Shown: one piece after another, positions 54,015-63,341 of the stretch | Layout of the letters: each line of letters begins with the position of its first letter | Position numbering within the stretch: the first letter of the stretch is position 1 | From: an uncultured Bacteroidota bacterium | GTDB lineage: Bacteria; Bacteroidota; Bacteroidia; Flavobacteriales; Flavobacteriaceae | Direction of reading: 5' to 3' | NCBI GenBank assembly: GCA_902523665.1 | Contig: CABZAD010000007.1 | Span: 1 to 63,341, forward strand | Length of the DNA: 63,341 nucleotides | Notes under the pieces: generated by a model | Database searches by the model: none | Seen by the model: only the letters and a program-made list of their open reading frames with translations | What the model was told of the DNA's origin: nothing | Program-made: the position numbers and the translations under genes

Positions 54015-56836
54015 TAATTATATTCTTTAGAAAGGTAAGTTGCAGTATATCCTTTATTATTTATGATAATCTCTTTAGGAGTTCCACAATCAATTAGTCT
54101 ACCGCCATTTTTTCCTCCTTCAGGCCCTATATCAATAATATGGTCAACTTGTTTTATTACATCTAAGTTATGTTCAATTATAATTATTGTATTACCTCTA
54201 TCAACTAATTGATTTAAAACATTTAATAAAATTCTAATATCTTCAAAATGTAAACCAGTTGTGGGCTCGTCAAGTATATAGACGGTTTTACCTGTGTCTT
54301 TCTTTGCGAGTTCACTTGCAAGTTTAATTCTTTGAGATTCACCACCTGAAAGTGTTGTTGACGACTGACCAAGAGTAATATATCCAAGTCCTACACTTTC
54401 AATAGCTTTAAGCTTATTATAAATTTTAGGAATTGATGAGAAAAACTCTAAGGATTTAGAGACACTCATATCTAAAACATCTGAAATAGATTTACCCTTA
54501 TATCTAACTTCAAGAGTCTCTCTGTTAAACCTTTTACCGTTACATACTTCACATTCTACGAAAACATCTGGTAAAAAGTTCATTTCTATAAGCTTCATTC
54601 CACCTCCTTTGCAATTCTCACATCTTCCTCCTGAGACATTAAAGCTAAATCTACCAGGCTTATAACCTCTAATCTTAGATTCTATAGTATCTGAAAAAAG
54701 TTTTCTTATCTCACTGTATAAACCTGTATAAGTGGCAGGGTTACTTCGAGGTGTTTTTCCAATTTGTTGTTGATTAACTTCAACTACCTTATCAATTTTT
54801 TCAATACCTTCAATTTTTTTAAATTCTAGAGGAGGTTTTACCGAATTATATATTTTAGAATTTAGGATAGGATATAAAGTCTCATTAATTAAAGTAGATT
54901 TTCCACTTCCAGACACACCCGTAACAGCAATCATTTTACCAAGTGGAAATTCAACATCTATATTTTTTAAATTATTCCCTTTGCATCCAAATAATTTAAG
55001 AGACTTACCATTTCCTTTTCTTGTTTTTTTTGGAATTTTAATCTGTTTAGTTTCGTTTAAATAATCTGCTGTAATTGTATTTGCTTTTTTTATATTAAGT
55101 GGTGTTCCTTCATATATTAAATCTCCACCATTAACACCTGCAAAAGGTCCTAAATCAATTATGTGATCTGAACTCATAATCATCTCCTTATCATGTTCTA
55201 CCACAATAACTGAGTTTCCAGAGTCCCTTAATTTTTTTAAAGAATCAATTAATTTTAAATTATCCTTTTGATGCAGGCCAATACTAGGTTCATCTAATAT
55301 ATATAATACTCCAACAAGTTGAGATCCAACTTGAGTAGCAAGTCTAACCCTTTGAGCTTCTCCTCCTGATAAAGACCTTGATGATCTTGATAGAGTTAGA
55401 TATTCAAGTCCGACATCAATTAAAAATTGTATTCTTATTAAAATTTCTTTAATTATTTCCTCTGAAATTCTGACTTCTATATCTGATAGTTTGTTTTTTA
55501 AATTTTCAAACCAACATTTAAGGTCTGAAAGATCCATCTCACTTAGTTGAAAAATATCTTTATTATTAATTTTAAATGATCTGGATTCAATTTTTAATCT
55601 GCTTCCTTCACAAGATTTACATTTTTTTATATCCATGAATTGAAGTGCCCAACGTCTTAAACTTTTTGACTCATTGTTATTTAATTGATCTTTAATAAAT
55701 GACTCAATACCCATATAGTCAATCTCATAATTTCTTTTAACTCCAAGATCTTTTGAATTAATTGTAAAACTTTTTTTACCTCCTCTTAAAATAAATTCAA
55801 GTCCTTCCTTTGGGATTTTTTTAATTGGGTCACTTAGTGAGAAATTATAATATTTTGAAATTAATTCAACTTGTCTTTGAATCCACGAGTTGTCTTTTTT
55901 TCCTATTGGAGCTATACCGCCATTATTTATTGATATTGAATCATCTGGGATTAGCTTTTTAATATTAATTTCATATTCTAAACCAAGACCATTGCAAGTT
56001 TCACACATGCCTTTTGGAGAATTAAAAGAAAATGTGTTAGGCTCAGGTTTAGGATATGATATACCTGTTTTAGGACACATTAAGTTTCTGCTGAAATATT
56101 CTGGTTTTCCAGATTCTGAGTCTAAAATAAAGATTGTATTATTTCCATATTTCATTGCAATCTTTATAGATTCAGACAATATCCTCTTTGACTCAAAATC
56201 ATCTTTTACTGATATATTGTCCACGACTAGACTTATATCATGAGTCTTGTATCTATCTAGTTTCATCCCTCTTTTTATATCAAGTATTTCTCCATCAACT
56301 ATAACTTTTGAGAACCCTTGTTTTGTAAAATTTTCAAATAAGTCTCTGTAATGACCCTTTCTTGATCTTATTATAGGGGCAAGAATTATAATTCTTTTAT
56401 TTACAAATTTTTCACATATTAACTTGATGATTTCCTCATCGGTATTTTTTACCATTTTTAAATTAGACGTATGACTATATGCAATTCCAACTCTTGCATA
56501 CAATAGTCTAATAAAATCATATATGTCCGTTACAGTTCCTACTGTTGATCTTGGGTTCTTACTTGTAGTTTTTTGTTCTATTGCAATTACAGGTGAGAGG
56601 CCTTCAATCTTGTCTACATCAGGTCTTTCATAATTTCCTACAAATTGTCTAATATATGCAGAAAAGGTTTCCATATATCTTCTTTGACCTTCAGCATGAA
56701 TTGTATCAAACGCTAATGACGATTTTCCACTTCCAGATAAACCAGTTATAACAACAAGTTTTTCTCTAGGAATTTCAATATCTAGATTCCTAAGATTATG
56801 AACTTTAGCACCTTCAATTTGAATCGTATTATTCAA
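54014..56836 (-). CDS. uvrA: Excinuclease ABC subunit A
   Basis: A 940-residue damage-recognition ATPase of nucleotide excision repair. Two ABC modules are present: Walker [10 protein letters not shown] (33-41) and GVSGSGKST, signatures LSGGEAQRV and LSGGESQRI, and Walker [11 protein letters not shown] and [10 protein letters not shown]. The zinc modules include CETCNGLG in the first half and CENCKGGG with CEVCNG in the second. Length and order are typical. The operon continues into the M1-like gene. Confidence 0.97.
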   Translation of the reverse strand: MNNTIQIEGAKVHNLRNLDIEIPREKLVVITGLSGSGKSSLAFDTIHAEGQRRYMETFSAYIRQFVGNYERPDVDKIEGLSPVIAIEQKTTSKNPRSTVGTVTDIYDFIRLLYARVGIAYSHTSNLKMVKNTDEEIIKLICEKFVNKRIIILAPIIRSRKGHYRDLFENFTKQGFSKVIVDGEILDIKRGMKLDRYKTHDISLVVDNISVKDDFESKRILSESIKIAMKYGNNTIFILDSESGKPEYFSRNLMCPKTGISYPKPEPNTFSFNSPKGMCETCNGLGLEYEINIKKLIPDDSISINNGGIAPIGKKDNSWIQRQVELISKYYNFSLSDPIKKIPKEGLEFILRGGKKSFTINSKDLGVKRNYEIDYMGIESFIKDQLNNNESKSLRRWALQFMDIKKCKSCEGSRLKIESRSFKINNKDIFQLSEMDLSDLKCWFENLKNKLSDIEVRISEEIIKEILIRIQFLIDVGLEYLTLSRSSRSLSGGEAQRVRLATQVGSQLVGVLYILDEPSIGLHQKDNLKLIDSLKKLRDSGNSVIVVEHDKEMIMSSDHIIDLGPFAGVNGGDLIYEGTPLNIKKANTITADYLNETKQIKIPKKTRKGNGKSLKLFGCKGNNLKNIDVEFPLGKMIAVTGVSGSGKSTLINETLYPILNSKIYNSVKPPLEFKKIEGIEKIDKVVEVNQQQIGKTPRSNPATYTGLYSEIRKLFSDTIESKIRGYKPGRFSFNVSGGRCENCKGGGMKLIEMNFLPDVFVECEVCNGKRFNRETLEVRYKGKSISDVLDMSVSKSLEFFSSIPKIYNKLKAIESVGLGYITLGQSSTTLSGGESQRIKLASELAKKDTGKTVYILDEPTTGLHFEDIRILLNVLNQLVDRGNTIIIIEHNLDVIKQVDHIIDIGPEGGKNGGRLIDCGTPKEIIINNKGYTATYLSKEYN

Positions 56837-56845
56837 TTAAATGAT

Positions 56846-58534
56846 TTATTTTAAAATTTCACCATAATCATCTCCTCTATAATCTGCTCCTGTTGAGACT
56901 TTACCATTGTCATCAATAAATATTGCATCCACAGCTCCAATGGAAGATCTTGCGGACATTCCACCAGTATCTACTTCAATTGGTAATTTTATATTATAAT
57001 AATTTTTGGAACTAAGAATTGAGTCTTTTTCATAGTCTAGTAAACCTTCTTCAAAAATTACTACATCTGGTAACCATTGATGATGAAATCTTGGTGCATT
57101 AACCGCATCCTGAACATTCATGTCAAATTCGTAGACATTTAGTATAGTTTGGAGGACAGAAGTTATAATTGTTGATCCACCTGGTGTCCCCACAATTAGA
57201 GATGGTTTATTGTTTTTTAAAATAATAGATGGAGTCATGGAGCTTAGCATTCTTTTACCTGGTTGAATCGAGTTTGCCTCACTTCCGATCAATCCATAAA
57301 AATTTGGGTGCCCAGGTTTAGAGCTAAAATCATCCATTTCATTGTTTAAAAAAAAACCACCTTCTTCAACAAAAACTTTAGAACCATAGCTATTATTCAA
57401 AGTAGTTGTTACGGAGACAGAATTTCCATGTTTATCTATGATCGAATAATGAGTTGTTTCATCACTTTCATTTAGTATAATATTACCATGTTTAACATCT
57501 GAAGATGATGTTGCTTTATCCCATGAAAAATTTTTCATTCTATCCACAACATATTCTTTATCCATTAATTCATTAACTGGAAGGTTCATGTAATCAGGAT
57601 CACCCATAAAATGACTTCTATCAGCGTATGCTCTTCTTTCAGCCTCAACAAGAAGTTGAATCACTTTTACTGAATTGTGTCCAAAACTTTTAATATCATA
57701 ATCTTCTATAACTTTTAGCATCTGTCCGATTAAAATTCCACCACTTGATGGAAGAGACATTGATATTATATCTAAATTTTTATATTTAAATTTTACCGGA
57801 TCACGCCAAATAGATTTATAGTTTTCTAGGTCGTTTAAAGTCATTATTCCTCCAGCACTTTTAACTGAATTAACAATCATTTCACCGATCTCACCACCAT
57901 AAAAAATTTCTGGTCCAAATTTTGAAATTTTAGACAGTGTCTCTGCAAACTTTATATTCTTGATTGTGTCTCCTTCATAATACCTTTTTGAATAGAGTGA
58001 TTCTTCTCCGTTAACTTTAATAAAATCTTCTAGTTTACCAGTCAATGAATTTGATTGTTTTTGAGTAACTACAAAACCATTTTTAGCTAAATTAATAGCA
58101 GGTTCAAATAAATCTTCAATTGGAAGTGATCCAAACTTAGAATGGATTTTATAGATTGCTGAGATTGATCCTGGTATCCCAACAGCTGCTCCACCAAGTG
58201 TGCTCATATCAGGTATAACATCCCCATTTTTATCGAGGTACATATCTTTAAAAGCTTTTTCAGGAGCCATCTCTCTAAAGTCTAGAGAACCACTGGATCC
58301 ATCTTTGTGTTGATAAACGAAGAAACCACCTCCACCGATATTTCCTGCAGTTGGATGAACAACTGCTAATGCAAGATGAGTCGCAATCATAGCATCATAT
58401 GCATTACCACCTTTTTTCATAATTTCAAGCCCTATTTGAGTAGCTTCTTTCCTTGCAGATACAACTGCTGGCTGATAAAAATCACTGCAGCTTAAAAGGA
58501 AAAAAGATAAGAGAATTAGAATTATATTCTTCAT
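56846..58534 (-). CDS. ggt: Gamma-glutamyltransferase lipoprotein
   Basis: A 562-residue autoprocessing hydrolase (lipobox LLSC, Cys16) that cleaves glutathione and other gamma-glutamyl compounds in the periplasm. The self-cleavage site and catalytic threonine are in DETTHYS (Thr360/361). GGNAYDAMIA, TAGNIGGGGF, the MDDFS substrate segment and PGGSTIITSVLQ are present. It lies nine bases upstream of uvrA in the same direction and diverges from glmM. Confidence 0.95.
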   Translation of the reverse strand: MKNIILILLSFFLLSCSDFYQPAVVSARKEATQIGLEIMKKGGNAYDAMIATHLALAVVHPTAGNIGGGGFFVYQHKDGSSGSLDFREMAPEKAFKDMYLDKNGDVIPDMSTLGGAAVGIPGSISAIYKIHSKFGSLPIEDLFEPAINLAKNGFVVTQKQSNSLTGKLEDFIKVNGEESLYSKRYYEGDTIKNIKFAETLSKISKFGPEIFYGGEIGEMIVNSVKSAGGIMTLNDLENYKSIWRDPVKFKYKNLDIISMSLPSSGGILIGQMLKVIEDYDIKSFGHNSVKVIQLLVEAERRAYADRSHFMGDPDYMNLPVNELMDKEYVVDRMKNFSWDKATSSSDVKHGNIILNESDETTHYSIIDKHGNSVSVTTTLNNSYGSKVFVEEGGFFLNNEMDDFSSKPGHPNFYGLIGSEANSIQPGKRMLSSMTPSIILKNNKPSLIVGTPGGSTIITSVLQTILNVYEFDMNVQDAVNAPRFHHQWLPDVVIFEEGLLDYEKDSILSSKNYYNIKLPIEVDTGGMSARSSIGAVDAIFIDDNGKVSTGADYRGDDYGEILK

Positions 58535-58578
58535 TATAAAATTTCGTGTAATTTACAATTTATATATTTACATTTCAT

Positions 58579-59967
58579 ATGACTTTAATAAAAAATATAT
58601 CAGGATTTAGGGGAACAATAGGAGGTAATAGTCTCGAGAATTTAACTCCTGTTGATATTGTAACATCTATTTCCGCATTTTCCAGATTAATTAAAGAAAG
58701 TAGTCCCAATTCTTCTGGTTTAACAGTAGTTACAGGTAGAGATGGAAGAAAATCTGGGAAAATGATTCATTCAATTGTTAACTCAACATTTAACTTAATG
58801 GGAATCAATGTTATAGATGCTGGTTTATCAACAACACCTACTTTATGCTGGGGAGTATTAAACAATGATTCTGTTGGTGGATTAATGATAACAGCAAGTC
58901 ATAATCCTGAGGAATATAATGGTTTAAAATTTTTTAATTCTGATGGTGAATTTTTATCAAATGAAGATGTGTTTAAGTTAATCGAATACTCAGAATCTAA
59001 AAATCATGTTTTCTCATCTAATGAACATCTTGGTTTTACCAGGAAATATGACAGGCTTATAGATGATCATGTTGATGCAATTTTAAATCTAAAAATTTTA
59101 CCAGTAAAAGAAATTAAAGAACTAAATCTGTCTGTAAGCGCTGACACAATTAATTCTGGTGGTTCGATAGCAATCCCCAAATTGTTAGATAGACTCAATA
59201 TAAAATACAATATTATAAATTCAGAAATAAAAGGTGTATTTAATCATATGCCTGAGCCTTTAGCTGAGAATTTAACAGATTTATCAAAGTCTATACAAGT
59301 AAACAATTCAAACTTTGGAATTGCTGTTGATCCAGATGTTGACAGGCTTGTTTTTTTTGATGAAAACGGTAAAATATTGGGAGAAGAATATACTCAAGTA
59401 TTCTGTTCAGACTTTGTTCTGTCAAAAAATAAGGGTGATACAGTATCAACCTTATCCTCCTCAAATGCACTAAAAGATTTAACTATTTCACATGGCCAAA
59501 AATATTACTCAACTCCAGTTGGAGAAATGAATGTAGTTAAAAAAATGAAAGAGGTTAATTCTATTGTAGGAGGTGAAGGTGGGGGAGGAATAATATACCC
59601 TGAATTACATTATGGAAGAGATGCTCTGGTTGGTGTAGCTCTTTTTCTTGCACTATTAGTTGATAAGAAATGTAAAGTATCAGAATTAAAGAGCCAATAT
59701 TCTGAATATTTCATGAAGAAAATAAAAATTACTTTAGAAGATTCAAACTTGATTGATAGATCTTTTAAAGTAATTGCTGAAAATTACTCTGAATTATCTC
59801 CTAATACTGAGGATGGAGTTAGAATTGATTTTGAAGATGCATGGGTACATATGCGAAAATCAAATACTGAACCAATTATAAGAATTTTTGCAGAAGCAAA
59901 TTCACAAGATATTGCAAATAGGTATGCCTTGAAAATCGAAAAAGAGATAAAATCAATCGGTGCTTAA
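58579..59967 (+). CDS. glmM: Phosphoglucosamine mutase
   Basis: A 462-residue alpha-D-phosphohexomutase converting glucosamine-6-phosphate to glucosamine-1-phosphate for peptidoglycan and LPS. The phosphorylated serine is Ser107 in TASHNP. The magnesium loop is DPDVDR, GGEGGGGI forms the sugar loop and MRKSNTEPIIRI the phosphate loop. Phosphomannomutase activity cannot be excluded, but the flavobacterial homologue is usually assigned GlmM. It overlaps the convergent acyltransferase gene by 15 bases. Confidence 0.9.
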   Translation: MTLIKNISGFRGTIGGNSLENLTPVDIVTSISAFSRLIKESSPNSSGLTVVTGRDGRKSGKMIHSIVNSTFNLMGINVIDAGLSTTPTLCWGVLNNDSVGGLMITASHNPEEYNGLKFFNSDGEFLSNEDVFKLIEYSESKNHVFSSNEHLGFTRKYDRLIDDHVDAILNLKILPVKEIKELNLSVSADTINSGGSIAIPKLLDRLNIKYNIINSEIKGVFNHMPEPLAENLTDLSKSIQVNNSNFGIAVDPDVDRLVFFDENGKILGEEYTQVFCSDFVLSKNKGDTVSTLSSSNALKDLTISHGQKYYSTPVGEMNVVKKMKEVNSIVGGEGGGGIIYPELHYGRDALVGVALFLALLVDKKCKVSELKSQYSEYFMKKIKITLEDSNLIDRSFKVIAENYSELSPNTEDGVRIDFEDAWVHMRKSNTEPIIRIFAEANSQDIANRYALKIEKEIKSIGA

Positions 59968-60819
59968 GTGCTTAAATCTATTGTGACTCCAAAAATATTG
60001 TGACGGATCTCTATATATCTGATTTTCTAATAATTTTAAAAATTGATCTGTGATACTGTAATTAGAATCATTTTGATCCACAATCTCTATAAACTTAGCT
60101 TTATAGTATCCTCTGTTAGTCCTTGTTATATCTGCAAAAACGACTGATAAGTTATAGTCTTTTGAAAATCTTTCAGCACCAGTAAAAATAGGAACTTTAT
60201 GGCCAAGGAAATAGTTAATATATGATTTACCTACTTTTCTTGGAGACTGATCTGCTGCAAATCCAAAAAAGTAATTTTTTTTAGGATTAATAGTTGTCAT
60301 GAAATCTTTGACTTTGTATCTTGATATCATATAGGCTTTATGTTTCATCCTAATTCTCTTAAATAAACTATTAAAGTATTTGTTCGTCATTGGAGTAAAA
60401 ATACCATAGCCATTGCCTTTAAGATTATATCCAATTGATAAAAGCCATTCAAAGTTTGAATAATGTCCACATATTATAATAATATTCTTTTTCTTTTTCT
60501 GAATATTTTTTATTAATTCAATATTTACATACTTGTAGCGATTTCTCATCTGATTCTCATTCATTCCAAAGGCTTTTATGCTTTCTATTGTTATATCTGC
60601 AAAATGCCTATAAAAATCTTTTTCAATTTTTTTAATTTCTTCAATTGATTTATCTGGAAATACAAGTCTTAGATTTTTCCTTACCATTTTAAATCTATAT
60701 TTAAATACTCTGTAAAGTAGAAATCCTAGACAATCAGAAACAATATACATCAATCTAAAAGGAAGCAGAGCGATGAATATTATAACAGGGTATAAAATTA
60801 AAAATGTGATTAAATGCAA
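59953..60819 (-). CDS. Lipid A acyltransferase, LpxL/HtrB-like
   Basis: A 288-residue membrane-anchored acyltransferase. A hydrophobic segment (about 3-22) precedes KMVRKNLRLVFPDKS. The catalytic-like motif appears as CGHYSNFEWL (HxxxxE/D type), with FAADQSPRKVGKSY further on. These enzymes add secondary acyl chains to lipid A. The start is TTG at 60819, chosen because no ATG gives the conserved N-terminus (LHLITFLILYPVI). Confidence 0.88.
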   Translation of the reverse strand: MHLITFLILYPVIIFIALLPFRLMYIVSDCLGFLLYRVFKYRFKMVRKNLRLVFPDKSIEEIKKIEKDFYRHFADITIESIKAFGMNENQMRNRYKYVNIELIKNIQKKKKNIIIICGHYSNFEWLLSIGYNLKGNGYGIFTPMTNKYFNSLFKRIRMKHKAYMISRYKVKDFMTTINPKKNYFFGFAADQSPRKVGKSYINYFLGHKVPIFTGAERFSKDYNLSVVFADITRTNRGYYKAKFIEIVDQNDSNYSITDQFLKLLENQIYRDPSQYFWSHNRFKHLSTD

Positions 60820-60867
60820 TTATCAGAAGTTTTTTGATAATGTAAACTTAATCAATTTGATTTGATT

Positions 60868-61995
60868 TTAGTCAGCATTTAGCAAAGCCAGAATTCTATC
60901 CTCTAATTCTTGGCCTCTTAGATTTTTCCCCATAACAAGTCCGTTTTTATCAAGTAGATATGATTGAGGTATTGCTCTTATGCTATATCTTCTAGCAACT
61001 GGGTCATTCCAAAAGTTGAGGTTTGAAACTTGAGTCCATGGCAAATCGTCGTCAATAACTGCCTGCTCCCATTGTTCTCTAGTTCTGTCAAGTGAGACAC
61101 CGATTATATCAAAGCCTGAATTTTTATATTTTTTATGTAACCTTACTAGATTAGGATTTTCAATTCTACAAGGTCTGCACCATGCTGCCCAAAAGTCTAA
61201 AAGTGTTACTTTGTTATTAAGTAATTCATTACTAAGTGTGACATCAGGACCGTCTATGCTTGGTGCTGTAAAGTCAGGCGCAATCTCACCAACCTCAATT
61301 GGATCTTCAAATTGACTTAATAAATCAGCTATATTTTTACCTACATCACTAACTTTAATCCTGTTAGAAAAACTCTCATATACATCAATTATGCTGTCCT
61401 TATTAACCTTGTTCTCAATCATAAAAACTTCAAGCAGTAAGGCTGACATATATGAGTCTAGGTTATCTACTATAAAGTCCCACTCATATAGCATTACCTC
61501 TCGCTCCTTTGAATTGTATTCTTTTTCTAATTCCATTGCAGTGTCTACATCACCATTCATAATTGCACTTTGAGCATCAGAGGAGATGTTGTTCATTATA
61601 TCAACTAGATATTTTGTCTCTGCTTTGTACTTGATAAAGTCATCATTGGATTTAGTTCCATATACTCTAGACTTTGAAATACTGTCCTTGTATATATCTG
61701 CCTTAATGTCTCCATTCTCAAGTATTGCTAAAACATAACCATTAACGCCATTTACTTGAATGTAACTAATCTGTGGTGTAGATGAGATACCTTTAAATTT
61801 AAAGCTATTAGATTGTACAGAAGTTGAATCTTTAATATAGGGCTGATTATTTTGATCAGCTTGTAAAACATATATCATGGTGCCATCACTTACATCAGCA
61901 TTACCAATAAGCTCAAACTGGTTATTCGAACTGCCACATGAGCTCAAGAAAATTAGAGATGATAAACTAAGAACTCTAAATATTAATTTTTTCAC
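60868..61995 (-). CDS. TlpA-type thiol-disulfide lipoprotein
   Basis: A 375-residue lipoprotein (lipobox LSSC, Cys20) with an N-terminal DUF4369-like beta domain (about 25-115), a helical linker and a TlpA thioredoxin domain (about 238-372). The active site WCRPC is at 272-276 (Cys273, Cys276), in LLDFWAAWCRPC. It probably reduces or isomerises disulfides in exported proteins or supports cytochrome maturation. The start is GTG at 61995, just after a TAnnTTTG box. The relative at 35390-36793 lacks the cysteines. Confidence 0.92.
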   Translation of the reverse strand: MKKLIFRVLSLSSLIFLSSCGSSNNQFELIGNADVSDGTMIYVLQADQNNQPYIKDSTSVQSNSFKFKGISSTPQISYIQVNGVNGYVLAILENGDIKADIYKDSISKSRVYGTKSNDDFIKYKAETKYLVDIMNNISSDAQSAIMNGDVDTAMELEKEYNSKEREVMLYEWDFIVDNLDSYMSALLLEVFMIENKVNKDSIIDVYESFSNRIKVSDVGKNIADLLSQFEDPIEVGEIAPDFTAPSIDGPDVTLSNELLNNKVTLLDFWAAWCRPCRIENPNLVRLHKKYKNSGFDIIGVSLDRTREQWEQAVIDDDLPWTQVSNLNFWNDPVARRYSIRAIPQSYLLDKNGLVMGKNLRGQELEDRILALLNAD

Positions 61996-61999
61996 ACAA

Positions 62000-62007
62000 C
62001 AAATTTA
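62000..62007 (-). promoter_or_regulatory. TAnnTTTG box of the TlpA-type gene
   Basis: On the minus strand TAAATTTG is followed by TTGT and the GTG start codon. With four bases between box and start, the mRNA should be leaderless. Confidence 0.45.
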
Positions 62008-62052
62008 GTTTTTTATATTTAATATCTTTAGTTAACTTTTTGTTAAGGCTAA

Positions 62053-63341
62053 ATGACAACAAATTCTATTACTGATAAATTTAAAAACATATTAGATCAT
62101 AGCTTAGTTTTAAGTGGAGATGATCTTAATTCAAGATTTTACCATATATGGAAAACTGATATCTCTTTAGAATCTGTTTGTTTGCTTACACCAAAAACCA
62201 CTAAACAAGTATCTGAAATAATAAAAATTTGTAATGATAATGATCAAGAGGTTGTTATTCATGGAGGGCTAACTAATCTTGTTGGATCTACAAAATCTCA
62301 TAGTAATCAAGTAGTCTTATCATTAGAAAAAATGAATAACATAATTGAGGTAGACGAAATTTCTAAAACAATAACCTGCGAATCAGGGGTTATACTAGAA
62401 GACCTAATTAATGCCTGTAAAGATAAAGAACTGCTTTTGCCTTTAAATTTCGGAGCTAGAGGGTCTGCTCAGATTGGAGGGGCAATTTCTACAAATGCAG
62501 GCGGTTTGAGAGTATTTAAATACGGTATGACTCGAAATTTAGTAATGGGTATTGAAGCAGTCCTTCCAGATGGAACAATTATTTCTTCCATGAAGAAACT
62601 AATGAAAGATAACTCTGGATATGATTTAAAGCAATTTTTTATTGGTTCTGAAGGAACCCTAGGTGTTGTTACCAAAGTTGTACTAAGGTTATATCCTTTA
62701 CCAAAGACCAGATATACCTCTCTTGCTGTTACAAATGATTATCAAAAAGTTTTACATTTTTTAAAAACTTTAGAGGATACAATTTCAAATAATTTAACTG
62801 GTTACGAGCTTTTATGGAATAGTACATACAAACAAATGGTCAGTGAAAAAACAATTTATAACAAATACCTGCCAGACAATTTTAACTATTATTTGTTTGT
62901 TGAATATATGGGCACTGACTTTGAAAATGATTATCAGAAATTTGAAGAGGTTATACTTGGGTGTATTGAAAATAAGATAATCGATGATGCTGTTATTGGG
63001 AAAGACGATAAAGAACAAGTTAATATATGGGGAATAAGAGAGGATGTTGCAGTTTTAGCTGATGAAAGAAAGTTTGATCAGCAATTTGATATAAGTATAC
63101 CTGTGCCTTTAATAGGTCAAGTTATAGATAAAATTTCCAATGAACTAGAGGAGTGTGATGGAGTAAAAACTATTTTCCCATTTGGTCATGTTGCAGATGG
63201 TAATATTCACTTTATTATTGGGAAAGATTCAGCTAGTGAAGAACTGAAATCAAAAATTAACGATATAATTTATAATAATACAGAACTTGTTGAAGGATCA
63301 ATTTCAGCTGAACATGGGATAGGATTAGATAAAAAAAAGTA
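62053..63341 (+). CDS. FAD-linked D-2-hydroxyacid dehydrogenase (GlcD/D2HGDH-like), partial
   Basis: The gene runs off the window; 429 residues are visible of perhaps 465-480. It opens MTTNSITDKFKNILDH. The PCMH FAD-binding domain covers about 30-215, with VVIHGGLTNLVGS, LPLNFGARGSAQIGGAI and FIGSEGTLGVVT. The substrate and metal motif FGHVADGNIH and the late SAEHGIGLDKKK place it in the FAD-linked oxidase family that acts on D-lactate, glycolate or D-2-hydroxyglutarate. A D-2-hydroxyglutarate role, used with serine synthesis, is plausible. It diverges from the TlpA-type gene with 57 bases between starts. Confidence 0.9.
   Translation, partial: MTTNSITDKFKNILDHSLVLSGDDLNSRFYHIWKTDISLESVCLLTPKTTKQVSEIIKICNDNDQEVVIHGGLTNLVGSTKSHSNQVVLSLEKMNNIIEVDEISKTITCESGVILEDLINACKDKELLLPLNFGARGSAQIGGAISTNAGGLRVFKYGMTRNLVMGIEAVLPDGTIISSMKKLMKDNSGYDLKQFFIGSEGTLGVVTKVVLRLYPLPKTRYTSLAVTNDYQKVLHFLKTLEDTISNNLTGYELLWNSTYKQMVSEKTIYNKYLPDNFNYYLFVEYMGTDFENDYQKFEEVILGCIENKIIDDAVIGKDDKEQVNIWGIREDVAVLADERKFDQQFDISIPVPLIGQVIDKISNELEECDGVKTIFPFGHVADGNIHFIIGKDSASEELKSKINDIIYNNTELVEGSISAEHGIGLDKKK

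Noticed and set aside
55890-56243. Plus-strand open frame of 117 codons
   Set aside because: Antisense shadow inside uvrA.
1-63341. CRISPR arrays, insertion sequences, prophage, toxin-antitoxin or defence islands
   Set aside because: No regularly spaced repeats, transposases, phage genes or known defence proteins were seen.

Overview
This is a 63.3-kb piece of a very AT-rich, densely packed chromosome from a member of the Bacteroidota, almost certainly class Flavobacteriia and plausibly a small-genome marine lineage. Four things point there. There are TAnnTTTG promoter boxes with almost no purine-rich ribosome binding sites. Several proteins have a strongly flavobacterial look: an E1 alpha/beta fusion, a two-protein transketolase, a YbiT-like ABC-F protein and an alpha-oxoamine synthase beside a cysteine-synthase homologue. 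Many exported proteins are lipoproteins or outer-membrane barrels. Nearly every gene is a single-copy housekeeping gene. The marine and small-genome part is inference from compactness only.

Layout. 1-2331: a two-gene operon for a Tat-exported oxidoreductase and an FGE-fold secreted protein. 2416-4424: the one accessory-looking spot, where an orphan lipoprotein gene lies between an intact tRNA-Leu(GAG) and a perfect 55-bp copy of that tRNA's 3' half, next to tRNA-Lys. 4495-12692: aroK, a degenerate phosphoribosyltransferase, an FKBP-like lipoprotein, a small barrel, split transketolase, an LptF/G permease, accA and dnaB. 12763-16531: cold-shock protein, prfB with its programmed frameshift, and a large zinc metalloprotease. 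16569-18870: a probable sulfonolipid (capnine) pair. 18867-22849: dnaN, a SAM-hydrolase-family gene, phoH and purC. 22842-30368: a chain of seven minus-strand genes mostly linked by overlaps (two M20 peptidases, miaA, K+ channel, DnaQ-like exonuclease, yggS, oxidoreductase). 30426-38420: pcm, smpB, glyA, glutaminyl cyclase, SDR, fsa, a thioredoxin-fold lipoprotein and ABC-F. 38422-45317: pheT (frameshifted in this sequence), recG and uvrD/pcrA. 45369-51196: OmpA lipoprotein, glycosyltransferase, HsdR_N-like protein, holA and fused E1. 51234-61995: an M1-like barrel fusion, uvrA, ggt, glmM, an LpxL-like acyltransferase and a TlpA-type lipoprotein. 62053-63341: an FAD-linked dehydrogenase running off the window.

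Functional picture. The genes cover replication and repair (dnaB, dnaN, holA, recG, uvrD, uvrA, DnaQ-like), translation (prfB, pheT, miaA, smpB, two tRNAs), central and amino-acid metabolism, envelope building (glmM, LpxL-like, LptF/G, sulfonolipid candidates, OmpA) and periplasmic proteolysis. Compactness is extreme. Of 12 convergent gene pairs, nine overlap at their stops, one is separated by a single base and two have clear hairpin terminators. Two divergent pairs have start codons only 4 and 9 bases apart. No gene-free stretch over 300 bases remains once the tRNAs and the frameshifted start of prfB are counted. I saw no CRISPR array, insertion sequence, rRNA, prophage, restriction-modification cluster or biosynthetic cluster. 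The best candidates for something unusual are the tRNA-Leu mini-island and the sulfonolipid pair.
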